Below are positions 45,275-56,326 of a stretch of 64,000 bases of DNA, in pieces; the stretch's first letter is position 1, and each line of letters opens with the position of its first letter. The position numbers were made by a program, and so were the translations under genes. The stretch comes from Cavia porcellus (taxonomy: Eukaryota > Chordata > Mammalia > Rodentia > Caviidae), in assembly GCF_034190915.1 (NCBI RefSeq), contig NW_026947486.1, forward strand, positions 80,270,044 through 80,334,043. Direction: 5' to 3'. The notes under the pieces were generated by a model. That model was given only the letters and a program-made list of their open reading frames with translations, did not search any database and was not told where the DNA came from.

Positions 45275-45705
45275 TTAAGTGTTTGGTAAATTTGAATGGA
45301 TGTCAAGGTCATCATGCTGAGTCAAACAAGTAAACTGCCAAAAGTTACATATTGTATGATTCCATGTATTATAACATTCTTGAAATGACAAGGTTGTACA
45401 TTAGTGGTTTAAGGGATTAGGGATACGGAGTTGGGCAGGGTAATGGATGTGACTATATTGGGAGAGCTCGAGGGAGATCTTTGTGGTGATGGAGTAGTTC
45501 TGTATCTGGATTGTGGTGGTGGTGGTAAAATGGCACAGAACTATATATACACATTAGACCAGTGTTGATTTCCTTGCTTTCATGTTGTACTACAGGTACA
45601 TTAAACAATTGGGGCAAACTGAATGAAAGGTACATGGAAACCATGTTTTGTTGTCCCAGCTTCCTATGAATCTATACTTACATGAAAAAAGTTTAATTTG
45701 AAAAA
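45275..45705 (+). mobile_element. Old L1 3' end (L1M-like)
   Basis: 'catgctgagtcaaacaagta', 'tacatattgtatgattccat', 'aaatgacaaggttgtacatt', 'ttaagggattagggatacgg', 'ttgtggtgatggagtagttc', 'ctggattgtggtggtggtgg' and 'aactgaatgaaaggtacatg' are the plus-strand end of ORF2 plus 3'UTR of old L1s. It is closely similar in kind to 40,409-40,740. Confidence 0.75.
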
Positions 45706-45884
45706 GTGAACAAAACACAGTTCCTGCTATGGAGCGAGCATTCCACAAGATGAACTGTGATTAAAAGCAGGTACTGCTCCCTTTTCAGGGAGCCTCTGCC
45801 ACAACCCTGTGGGCAGAGAGATAAAGGGAACTGTTCTAAATGTGACATTCACTATGAGTCTGTGACCACGTTTTTAAATTTATA

Positions 45885-46062
45885 GTACAGGAAATTAAAC
45901 CCAGGACCTTTACGTTGCCATTCCTTTTTATTTTTTTTATTTTTTTATTTTTTTTGAGTTGGGGTTTCACTAATTTGCCCAACCTGGACTCAAACTTGTG
46001 GTCCTCCTGCCTCAGCCTCCCAGAGTTCTGGAATTACAGGTGTGAGTAACCATGCCTGGTTT
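45885..46062 (-). repeat. B4-type composite SINE
   Basis: Reverse ID part ('gtacaggaaattaaacccag', 'gacctttacgttgccattcc'), a T-rich linker, then reverse B1 ('gagttggggtttcactaatt', 'cccaacctggactcaaactt', 'cctcagcctcccagagttct', 'gaattacaggtgtgagtaac'). Confidence 0.75.
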
Positions 46063-46401
46063 GGGACACATATGTGTATTAAGCAGTGGGGATGGAATTC
46101 CATAGAGATGATGGGAATTTAAGGAGGATATTTTTTAGAAAAAATTAGGAGTACAAGTTAGGCAAATTAGAAACTGGGGTTACAGAAAGAATACCCTCAA
46201 AGTTCTTTGAAGCATCAGCTTTCACTTAGGAATTTGTTTACAAGTTGTTGACTCCTTGAAAGTCTGAAGTATGAATGTCAGGGAGACTTTGACACTGTAA
46301 GCCCCTTAGTCGCATGTCAGTGGAAAAGATTATATTCAGTTAGGACCCTGCTACTTCTTAGTAACTCTCTCCACACCAAAACTAACTTTTCTTTGTTGAT
46401 A
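46063..46401. other. Non-coding, nothing recognised
   Basis: No gene or repeat assigned. Confidence 0.4.
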
Positions 46402-47590
46402 TACTGTTTTTTAGAACAGTTTTAGGTTCATAGCAAAATTGAGCAGAAGGTACAGAAATCTATCATAATCCCCTGCTCCACATCTACACAGCTTCCCTTA
46501 AAATTGATATCCTCTACCAGACAGATCCATTGGTTACAATTGATGAACCTGTATCGACTTATGACTAAAGTCCAGTTTACACTGGGTTCACTCTTAATGG
46601 GTGTCATGCTTTAGATCTAGAAAGTTCCCTAAAAGCCTCACGTATTCAGAGGTGAGGATTTTGGAAGATGACTGTATCATGGAGGTGCTATACTGATCAG
46701 TGGATTAATCCCTAGCTGAATGCGGTTAGGAGGCTGGGCCTGCTTAGAGGCAGGTCAGTGGAAATGTGACCTGGAAGGGTCTATCTCCCTCTCACCCCCT
46801 CCCCCACTTTGCTATCTACTTCCTGCTCACAGACATGAGCAGCTTTCCTCGGCTATGTTCCTCTGTTGTGCCATCTCCGCCTTGGAGCCAGGCAACTATG
46901 CAATGAAATCTCTAAAAAAAACTTGAGTGCAGATAAACCCCTCCTCCTGTAAGTTGTGGTGTTGACTATTTTGTTCCAGCAGCAGACACCTGTCTAAGAC
47001 AGTATGTACATTGTATGGCTTTGGACATACGTATAATGGCACGTATCCATCACTGTGTCATACAAAGTAGTTTCACAGAACTAAAAATCCCTAATGCTCC
47101 ACCTATCCATCCCTCCTTCCCCTCTAACCCCTGGAAACCACTGATATTTTTACTATCTCCATAGTTTTGCCTTTTCCATAATGTCATGTCATTGGAGTAG
47201 TATTGCTTCTTCTGATTGGCTCCTTTCATTTAATTATATGCACGTAAATTTTCTCTATATATTTTTCATAGCTTGATATCTAATTTTTTCAACACTAATT
47301 ATTCCATTACTTGGATGCACCATGGCTTACTTGCCTCCTTATTTAATAGAACACTTTGGTTGCGTCGAAATTTTGGTAATTGTGACAATAAAGCTGCTAT
47401 AAACATCACATGCATGTTTCTGTGTGCACACACATTTTCAATTCATTTGTTCAAATACTAAGATGTGAAATTTCTGGATCAGATGGTAAGAATGTATTTA
47501 ACTTTGTAAGAAACTGACAAACTATCTTCCAAAGTGGCTGAGTCATTTCGCACTCCGACCAGCAAGGGATGAGAGTTTCTGATTGTATGG
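46402..47590 (-). mobile_element. Old L1 fragment (L1M-like), split by an LTR
   Basis: Minus-strand signature of old L1 ORF2/3'UTR: 'gaacagttttaggttcatag', 'gttacaattgatgaacctgt', (LTR at 46,607-47,001), 'ggctttggacatacgtataa', 'cctaatgctccacctatcca', 'taacccctggaaaccactga', 'aagctgctataaacatcaca', 'atcttccaaagtggctgag', 'ccgaccagcaagggatgaga'. Removing the LTR restores one collinear L1. Confidence 0.82.
46607..47001 (+). mobile_element. Solo LTR, probably MaLR-like
   Basis: About 395 bases interrupting the L1M. Starts TGCTTTAGATCTAGAAAGTT, contains 'gggtctatctccctctcacc', 'tgccatctccgccttggagc', 'cagataaacccctcctcctg' and ends 'cacctgtctaagaca'. A TG...CA ended ~400-bp block with this plan fits an ERVL/MaLR LTR. 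The target duplication is not clear. Confidence 0.5.
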
Positions 47591-47826
47591 AAAGTTAAAG
47601 GACCTCAGTGAGGTTTCTGGCAAATAAACAGTTAAACCCCTGCAGAGAGAGAAGCTAAAAAAAAAAACAGAGAGCTGATAAGGCCTAATCTGTCCTGGCT
47701 CACTTCAGGCCAGGACCCCAGTTCCCTCCTCACTCCACATCCAATTAAGCATAAAAAAGAAATTAGGGAGGGGACTACATTGTAAAAAAAAAACTCAGTA
47801 TATAAAATATACACTAACACTTGTAC
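47591..47826. other. Non-coding, nothing recognised
   Basis: Short stretch between the L1M relic and a CA/TA microsatellite. Contains two A runs. No gene seen. Confidence 0.4.
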
Positions 47827-47846
47827 ATACACACACACACACACAC

Positions 47847-47887
<41 letters not shown>
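47827..47887. repeat. (CA)n-(TA)n compound microsatellite
   Basis: About 10 CA units followed by about 19 TA units. Confidence 0.95.
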
Positions 47888-47888
<1 letters not shown>

Positions 47889-47898
47889 CATTATTTTT

Positions 47899-48237
47899 TC
47901 ACCATAACAACACACTAAAATGCACATATAGCCTTTTTACAAGTTCAGGCTTGAGGGTAATTCTGCTGTGAATCTCACAAGACAAGCATCTGGACAGCAC
48001 AAAAACCACAGAAGTGCCTATCCAAGAATGCACACGAGGAATTTCATGGCCCCACAGATCTCGGGCACGCTTCTGGATCTTCTCATGAATCCCACCCTCT
48101 CTTGCCTGATAGGAGATAGCAGTGGATATGAAGAATTTGCTAGAATTTGGAATCGAGTGAGTTTTCTGACATACTGGAACACAATACCCAAGGGTGTCTG
48201 TAGAGAAACCTAGTCTCAGAGGAGCTCTATGGACCAT
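47899..48237 (-). other. Unassigned 112-codon antisense frame next to the MRE11 copy
   Basis: An open frame on the minus strand ending just before the MRE11-like start. The translation includes 'GGIHEKIQKRARDLWGHEIP'. I do not recognise a family, and it could be the remnant of another retrocopied transcript or chance. No poly(T) start or target duplication was identified. Confidence 0.2.
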
Positions 48238-48241
48238 AAAA

Positions 48242-50224
48242 ATGAGTCCTGAGGATGCACTTGATGATGAAAATACATTTGAAATCTTAGTTGCAACCCA
48301 TATTCATCTTGGATTTATGGAGAAAGATACAGTGAGAGGAAATGACACATTTGTCACACTTGATGAAATTTTTAAGACTTGCCCAGGAAAATGTAGTAGA
48401 TTTATTTTGTTAGGTGGTGATATTTTTCATGAAAATAAGCCCTCAAGAAAAACATTACACATTTTCCTACTGTTAAATAAAAAATACAGTATGGGTGATT
48501 GTCTAGTACAGTTTGAAATCATTAGGGATCAGTCAGTCAGCTTTGGTTTTAGTAAGTTTCCATGAGTGAACTACCAAGATATCAATCTCATCATTTCAAT
48601 TCCAGCATACAGTATTCATGGCAATCTTGACCACCCCATTGGGGCAGATGCACTCTGTGCCTTGGATATTTTAAGTTGTGCTGGATTTATAAATCACTTT
48701 GGACATTCAATGTATGTTGGGAAGATAGATATTAGTCCAATTTTAATTTAAAAAGAAAGCGCAAAAATTCCTCTCTATGGTTAAGGAAACATTCTAGATG
48801 AAAGGCTCTATCGAGTGCTTGTCAATAAAAAAGTAACAATGTTGAGACCAAAAGAAGATGAGAACTGTTGATTTAACTTGTTTGTGATTCATCAGAACAA
48901 GGGTAAACATGGAAGTACTAACTTCATTCCAGAACAGTTTTCGGACGACTTCATTTCTCTTGTTATCTCGGCCATGAGCATTTGGTTGCAGTGTAAAACA
49001 GCTCCAACCAAAAATGAACAACAACTCTTTTACATTTCACAGCCTAGAAGCTCAGTGATTGCTTCTTCACCCAGGAGAAGCTGTGATGAAACATGCTGGC
49101 ATGCTGCGCATTGAAGGGAAGAAAATAAATATGCACAGAATTCTTCTTCAAACAGTGAGATAATTTTTTGTGGAAGATTTGTTTTGGCTAGTCATTTGAA
49201 CATTTTTAACCCAGATAATCCCAAAGTAACCCAAGTAACACAGTAACACAGAGCTTCTGTGTGGAGAAGACTGAAGAAATGCTTGAAACTGCTGAAACGT
49301 TTAGAAAATTCTCGACAGAGAAGCCTCTTATACAATTGTGAGTAGACTATAGTGGAGGCTTTGAACCTTTCAACATTCATCGTTTTAGCCAGAAATTTGT
49401 AAATCAGGTAGCTAATCCAAAAGACATCCATATATTCAGGCACAGAGAACAAAAGAAAAAAAAAGAGGACAAGAGATTAACTTTGGGAAGCTTATCACAA
49501 ACCCTTTAGAAGGAACAACTCTCGGGGTAGAGGACCTTGTAAAACAGTATTTTCAAACTCCAGAGAAGATTGTTCAGCTCTCACTGCTAGCAGAAAGATG
49601 GATGAGTAGAGCCTGATTTACTCAGATCCCAGTCAGAAGACTCTGCTTCTGCCATCAGTGCTGATGCCCTCTTGAGTATGGCTCTTGTTGAACAGGTGTC
49701 AAATGACTCTGATGCCAGCATCTGCAGCAGAGGGAGCTGAGTCCCAGGTCCGGGGCAAAGAGGAGGCCAAGGACAGAACTCCACCCAATGAGGAGGGTCT
49801 CATAGAGGCAGAGCAGGCACTGATTTGAATGCTTCTCATCGCAGCAGGAGCTGAAGGAACACTGTGTCAACATGCAGAAATATTTATAGACATATGATGC
49901 TTTTAAATCTTCAAGATAGCAGCCCCCCTGCAATGTTACTAAGAATTATGCAGAGCCAATTGAGGTAGATGTGTCAGATAAGGAAGAAGACCTTTTCCCT
50001 ATCACTTCCAAGACAGATCAAAGGTGGTCAAGACATCATCCAGCAAGCACATGTCCCAAAGCCAACTAGTTAAGGGGATTGATTTTGAATCAGAAGAGGA
50101 TGATGATGATGATCCTTTCATGAGCACTAATCCTTTAAGAAGAAACGGAAGATAATGTATTTAACGAGACTTTCAAATTTCCAAAATACAGGAAAAACTG
50201 AAACATTTTTACAAGTTGGGATGA
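48242..50224 (+). pseudogene. MRE11: Processed pseudogene of MRE11 (double-strand-break repair nuclease)
   Basis: MRE11 is the nuclease of the MRE11-RAD50-NBS1 complex. This copy reads through the whole coding order without introns: the start (DALDDENTF), '[14 protein letters not shown]', '[18 protein letters not shown]', a TGA replacing the Trp codon after FSKFP (48,563-48,565), '[16 protein letters not shown]', 'FNLFVIHQN' and 'STNFIPEQF', '[15 protein letters not shown]', 'DYSGGFEPF', and the Ser/Asp-rich C-terminus to a stop at 50,153-50,155. Damage: the metal-binding Asp of DIHLG is His, GNHDD reads GNLDH, several stops and frameshifts are present, and about 80 codons of the coiled region are missing near 49,600-49,625. 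Coding span is about 1.91 kb against about 2.1 kb in a normal mammal. Its 3'UTR is cut by an L1 at 50,241. Confidence 0.93.
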
Positions 50225-50240
50225 CAGTTGAGGATTTTTT

Positions 50241-51418
50241 TTTTATTTAAGAGGAAAAAGAGAAAAAAACAAAACAAACCAAAGCGGTGTAAGGGTACAC
50301 GTAATACAGAACTACAACAAAACAAAACAAAACAAAACAAAATAACAGTAAGAAATCACCTGTTAGTAGATTACATATTATCATCTTGAAAATAGTTCCT
50401 CAAATCACAGTATCAAAGAATACAAGGTGGACATTCAAACAGGGAGACTGCAAACAGCTGTGTTCAATGATCCAAAAACATTGATATAGTCAGCTATTTA
50501 ACACCCCTAAACACACTTGCTGTTATATCCGTTAGAGCTCTTTTTCTTTTTTTTTCCCTCTCTTTTTTACAACAAAATTTACACATTTTGGATTTTATTA
50601 CTCCTTAGTGCTTATTACTTTTTGGGGGGGGGGAAGAATACAGTCAAATATGGCAAAACAAAGCTGTCAGTCAATACCAAGGATAGACATAGCACATGGT
50701 ATAGAACAGAGTACAAGTTTCTCAACAATGGTTATCAACGTTGTCCCTTGTTTCCTTAAAAAGAATTGTCTATCTCATTAGATATTATAAAGTTGGACAA
50801 AACAGTAGAGAACAAGACCAATAAAACTTAGGCATTGTAAACATTACAGGACTTCCAAAGAAGACAATAATCAAACCAGAATGGGTATCTTAGTGAATCT
50901 TATTGTCTTCAAAGTAGTTGCCTATGTCTTCAAACTTGATACTATCATATAGAATGGAACAAAGTCTAATCAGTCAAAACAAGATCGTGGGAGTACTACA
51001 GGACTTCAAAACAAGTTAATAGGAAATCAAAAAGAGTTACTATTTATATATCCTAATTTTTTGAATTTTTTCTTTAATTAAGACAAACATAAGAAATGAC
51101 TAAATAAAGTTTTTAAAACAATAAGGGGGAGATTGAGATAAAACAGGACATAACAATATAACAATAGAGGTCACAGCATGACTGTTTCAACAACCTAGTA
51201 CTTCACCACCATATAACCTGACTTAATAGTAGTTACCATAGTGTCTTTTTCCTTGAAATATTTGGATAAAACTTCATATACTCTAGCTTCAAATATTTTC
51301 ATATCAAGAAGCCCAGAATAAAGCCTTTCTAATTAATGAGTGAAAACTTTATAAGGCTCCAAGGCCACCTAATGGGGAATCATGATTACCACATATTTTT
51401 ATATATTTGAATCATTAC
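50241..51418 (-). other. 3'UTR of the full-length L1
   Basis: About 1.2 kb from the ORF2 stop to the A tail. The AATAAAA-type end is followed by a (CAAAA)n run seen at 50,317-50,341 in plus orientation. It contains several degenerate copies of a 'gaagtcctgtagt ... aaccattgttgat' unit. Long 3'UTRs like this are unusual next to the human L1 (about 200 bases) and rodent L1 (about 0.6-0.8 kb) as I know them. Confidence 0.75.
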
Positions 51419-54400
51419 TTACATTAGGGAAACTATTCGGTATTCACACATGCGAGATTGATTTATTTCACTTATGAGTATGGTCTCAAGCTGTGCCCAT
51501 TTATTGATAAATATCTCAATGTGATCCTTCTTTATAGCTGAATAATACTCCATTGTATAGAAATACCACAACTTTTTTATCCATTCCTCAGTTGATGGAC
51601 ACTTGGGTTGTTTCCAAGATCTGGCGATTACAAATTGTGCTGCTATAAACATAGGTGCACATATATCACTGTGGTATGATGCTTTCAGTTCTTCTGGGAA
51701 TATGCCTAGAAGTGGAATAGCTGGAATAAATGGGATTTCCAGTCCCAACTTTTTGAGAAATCTCCAGACAGATCTCCACAAAGGCTGTACCAGTCTACAC
51801 TCCCACCAGCAGTGCAGGAGAGTTCCTTTTTCCCCACAGCCTCTCCAGCATTTGTTGTCGGTTTTCTTGATCCTGGCCATTCTTTCAGGAGTGAGATGAT
51901 ATCTCAGTGTGGTTTTAATTTGCATTTCTCTAATGACCAATGATGATGAGCATTTTTTCATGTATTTATTTGCCATTTGCATTTCTTCATCTGAGAATTG
52001 CGTATTCATCTCAGATGCCCATTTTTGGATTGGATCTTTCAATTTTGGAGGTCTGAGTTTCTTTAATTCTTTATATGTTTTAGACAAGAGGCCCTTGTCT
52101 GAGAGAGAGTCCACTAAAATCTTTTCCTAGTTTGTGGGTTTTCTTTTCACTATGCTGGAGATTTGTTTTGACATGCAGAAACTTTTTAATAAGAAGTGGT
52201 CCCAGTTATTGATTCTGGGAAGTATTTCCCGTGCGGTTTGAGTCCTGTTCATGAATTCTTTACCTACTCCTATGTCTCCAAGGTTTCTACCTAATTTGTC
52301 TTCCAATAGATTTAGTGTTTCTGTTTTAATATTCAGATCTTTGACCCATTTAGATTTTAATTTAGTACATGGTGATAGATATGGGTCTAGCTTTAGTTTT
52401 CGGCAAATGGAGAGCCAGTTTTTCCAGCACCATTTATTAAAGAGACTGTCGTTCTTCCAGTGAACCTGCTTGGCTCCTTTATCAAAGATAAGGTGGTTGA
52501 GTGTGTTCGTAGTTGTGGTTGTATCTTCTAATCTATTCCACTGATCTTCGGCTCTGTTTTGATTCCAATACCATGTTGATTTTACTACTGTTGCTTTGTA
52601 GTATAACTTCAAGTCAGGGATTGTGATGCCTCCTGCTTTGTCTTTGCTGCTTAGAATTGCCTTTGCGATTCTAGGTCTCTTCCTGTTCCAGATGAAATTT
52701 AGGAGTGATTTCTCTAGATCTATAAGGTATGTTGATGGTATTTCTATTGGGATTGCATTGAATCTGTATAACAGTTTTGGGAGAATGGCCATTTTCACAA
52801 TGTTTGTTCTTCCTATCCATGAGCAAGGGATGTCTTTCCATTTTCTGAGATCATCTTCAATTTCCTTTTTCAGTGTATTATAATTTTCACTGTATAAGTC
52901 TTTCACTTCTTTCGTAAGAGTAATTCCTAAATATTTCATTTTTTGCTTGCTAATGTGAATAGTCCAGTTTCTCTTATTTCCCTCTCTGTAATTTTGTTGT
53001 TCGTGTATAGGAATGCTATTGATTTCTGAGTATTGATTTTGTATCCAGCCACATTACTGAATTTGTTTATTGTATCTAAGAGTGTTTCAATGGAGTTTAG
53101 GGGGTCTTCTATGTAGAGTATCATGTCATCTGCAAACAATGATAATTTAACTTCTTCTTTTCCTATCTTTACCCCTTTTATTTCTCTTTCTTGCCTAATT
53201 GCTCTGGCTAGTACTTCCAGTACTATATTAAATAGGAGTGGTGATAAAGGACATCCTTGTCTTGTGCCCGATTTTAAAGTAAAGGCTTTCAATTTTTGGC
53301 CATTTAGTATGATGCTGGCTGTTGGTTTGTCATAAATGGCCTTTATTATATTGAGGTAAAGACCATTTATTCCAATTTTCTGTAAAGTTCTTATCATGAA
53401 TAAGTGTTGGACCTTATCGAAGGCTTTTCCTGCATCTATAGAAATGATCATGAGATTCTTATTTTTGGCTTTATTGATATGGTGGATTACATTTATTGAT
53501 TTGCGTATGTTGAACCACCCTTGCATTCCTGGGATGAATCCCACTTGGTCATGGTGTATAATCTTCTTGATGATTTGCCGGATCCTATTTGCCAATATTT
53601 TATTGAGGATTTTTGCATCTGTGTTCATTAGGGAGATCGGTCTATAGTTCTCTTTTATAGTTGGGTCTTTCTCAGGTTTTGGTACTAGAGTAATATTTGC
53701 TTCCAGGAATGACTTAGGAAGGATTGCTTCCCTTTCAATTTCATTGAATAGTTTGGGGAGTGTCAGCATTAGGTCTTCTTTATATTTCTTGTAGAATTCT
53801 GCAGTGAATCCATCTGGGCCTGGGCTCTTCTTGGTGGGTAAGGCCTTAATTACATTTTCAAGTTCATTAGCAGAGATTGGGTTATTCAACAGTTTTATAT
53901 CCTCTTGATCTAGCTTTGGTACTTCATATGCTTCTAAGAATCTGTCTATTTCTTCTGTGTTATCAAACTTTTGAGAGCAGAGGTTTTCGAAATAGGTGTT
54001 GATGATCCTCTGTATTTCTATTGGGTCTGTAGTGATTTCTCCTTTTTCATTTCTTATTGCATGAATTTGAGCTTTTTATTCCCTTTTTTTAATAAGGTTG
54101 GCTACGGGCTTATCGATTTTATTTATTCTTTCAAAGAACCAACTCTTTGATTCGTTGATTCTTTGGATTGTTTTCTTAGTCTCTATTGCATTGATTTCTG
54201 CTCTGATTTTTATAATTTCCTCTCTTCTTTTGGCTTTGGGCTTGACTTGCTCTTCTTTTTCTAGCTGTTTGAGGTGTAGCATCAAGTTATTTATTTGTAT
54301 TCGTTCTGTTTTCCTGATGTGGGAACTCAGTGCAATAAATTTTCCTCTCAGAACGGCTTTCATTGCATCCCACAGATTCCGGTAAATTGTATCTGCATTT

Positions 54401-55254
54401 TCATTTTCTTTTAGGTATTGTTTAATTTCTTCTTTAATTTCTTCTGTGACCCACTGATTACTCAAGAGTGTGTTATTTAGTTTCCATGTGTTTGCGGAAT
54501 TTTTGCAGTATCTTTTGTCATTAATTTCTAATTTCAGAGCGCTATGATCCGATAATATGCAAGGGATGATTTCAACTCTTTTGCATTTGCTTAAATATGT
54601 TCTGTGAGCTAATATATGGTCTATTTTAGAAAATGATCCATGTACTGCTGAGAAGAATGTGTATTCTGATGTTGTTGGGTGGAACATTCTGTATATGTCT
54701 ATCAAACCCATTTGTTCACAGGTGTGATTCAGTTCTGTTATTTCTTTGCTCATTTTCTGTCTGGTTGATCTGTCCCTTGGTGTCAGTGGTGTATTAAGGT
54801 CTCCTGTTACAATTGTGTTACTGATAATTTGAGTTTTCATTTCTGTTAATAATTGTTTTATATAACTGGGTGCCCTGGAGTTTAGTGCGTATATATTTAA
54901 GATAGTTATCTCTTCCTCTTGGAGTTTTCCCCTTACGAGTATGTAGTGACCTTCTTAGTCCTTTATGGTCATTGTTGGTTTAAAGTTCACGTTGTCTGCA
55001 AACAGAATGGCTACTCCTGCCTTTTTTTGGATTCCTGCTGCATGAAGAATTGTTTTCCATCCTTTGACTTTCAGTCTGTGAGTATCCTTCTGGGTTAGAT
55101 GGGTTTCCTGTAAACAGCATACGGTTGGATTTTGTTTCTTGACCCATTCTGCTAGTCTGTTTCTTTTGATTGGTGCATTGAGACCATTTACATTAATGGT
55201 TATTACTGTTAAATGCTGGTTAATTGTAGGAATGTTATCTCTCTGCTGTTGCAT
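51419..55254 (-). pseudogene. L1 ORF2 (endonuclease-reverse transcriptase), broken
   Basis: ORF2 makes the nick and copies the RNA at the target. Span is about 1,278 codons, as in active mammalian L1. Endonuclease: [28 protein letters not shown] and SDHSALK (55,254-54,500). [40 protein letters not shown] and the intact FADD catalytic box (53,889-52,936). The C-terminal Cys/His knuckle C-x3-C-x7-H-x4-C is intact (CWRGC, HCWWEC). Breaks: TAA at 54,955-54,957, TAA at 54,076-54,078, one-base loss in an A run near 52,936-52,945, and TAG at 52,127-52,129. Catalytic residues look intact, so the breaks are few and recent. Confidence 0.94.
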
Positions 55255-55393
55255 CTTTATCTTTCTGTTCTGTTTAATTATTTGCTTTGCTTAGTGGTTT
55301 TTTCCTTTGTGTATCTAAACTGTCTTTCAATATTTTTTGCAGGGTTGGTTTGGTGTTCATGAAGTTCTTCAGCTGTTCTTTGTCATGGAAGCA

Positions 55394-56326
55394 TCATATT
55401 GCACCATCTATTTTGAATGATAGTTTTGCAGGATATATCAGTCTTGGTTGGAAATCATTTTGCTTTAGGATCTGGAATACTTCACTCCATGCTCTTCTTG
55501 ACTTTATCGTTTGTGCTGAGAAGTCTGCTGTGATTCTGATAAGTTTTCCTTTATAAGTGATCTGTCTTTTCTCTCTGACAGCTTTTAATAATCTATTCTT
55601 GTGTTGGATTTCTGGGATGGTGATTATTATATGTCTGGGTGTAGTTTTATTTTGGTTATGAGTGTTTGGAGTTCTATATGCTTCACTGATCCTGATGTCA
55701 GTTTCTGATCTCATGCTTGGGAAATTTTCAGCTATTACTTCTCTAAATATCCTCCTGACATCCTTCATGTTGTCTCCCTCTCTTTCATTAATCCCTATCA
55801 TTCTTATGTTATTCTTCTTTGCATCGTCTTGCAGTTGTTGAATTGTTGTTTCCTGATTCCTTGTTATTTTCAAAAGATCTTTCCTTTCCTGTTCACTAGC
55901 TGCAATCCTGTCTTCAAGGTCTGAAATTCTATCTTCACTTTCATTAAGGCGGTTTTTACAACTTTCAGTGGAGTTTTTTATTTCCTGTATATCTCTGTGC
56001 ATCTGCATTATGTATTCTGTTTGTTTCTTATATTGCTCGTCTAGGGATTCTATCTTTTGGTTTAGTTCCTCCAATTTTTTATCTGTGTTTTCTTTAGATA
56101 TATTTAGAATCTCTTTCGTTTCTTTTATCATTTCTTCTTTTATCTGGGAGATTATTTCGAGTTTGAATTTCTTTAAAGCTTCCTGGAGTTGCTTGTCAAT
56201 TTCAGTGGCTATTGTGTCCGATATATGAGGTGGATGGGATATATTTTCTTCTATATACATCGCTCCTAGGGTTTCTTGAGATGGGCTGGAGGTTTGAGGT
56301 TGTAATTTGGTCTTTCGTTTTGTCAT
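55394..56326 (-). pseudogene. L1 ORF1 (RNA-binding chaperone), truncated by one stop
   Basis: 310 codons from MTKRKTKLQP. Residues about 40-170 form a heptad-rich coiled coil (KIESLDEQYKKQ, RISDLEDRIAAS), 173-260 the RRM-like domain (NNIRMIGINE; ENFPSM; TTPRHIIITI) and 262-310 the start of the C-terminal domain (RITADFSAQTIKSRRAW; QPRLIYPAKLSF). An in-frame TGA at 55,394-55,396 removes roughly the last 35 codons, which contain the end of the C-terminal domain. It shares the domain plan with the ORF1 at 38.0-39.1 kb but differs in the N-terminus and many positions. Confidence 0.92.

Noticed and set aside
44822..45278. Antiparallel frames of 133 and 110 codons
   Set aside because: They lie inside an L2-like relic and mirror each other on opposite strands. 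No domain was recognised.
51603..55556. Plus-strand open frames of 70-99 codons across 51.6-55.6 kb
   Set aside because: Antisense shadows of the minus-strand L1 ORF2 and ORF1.
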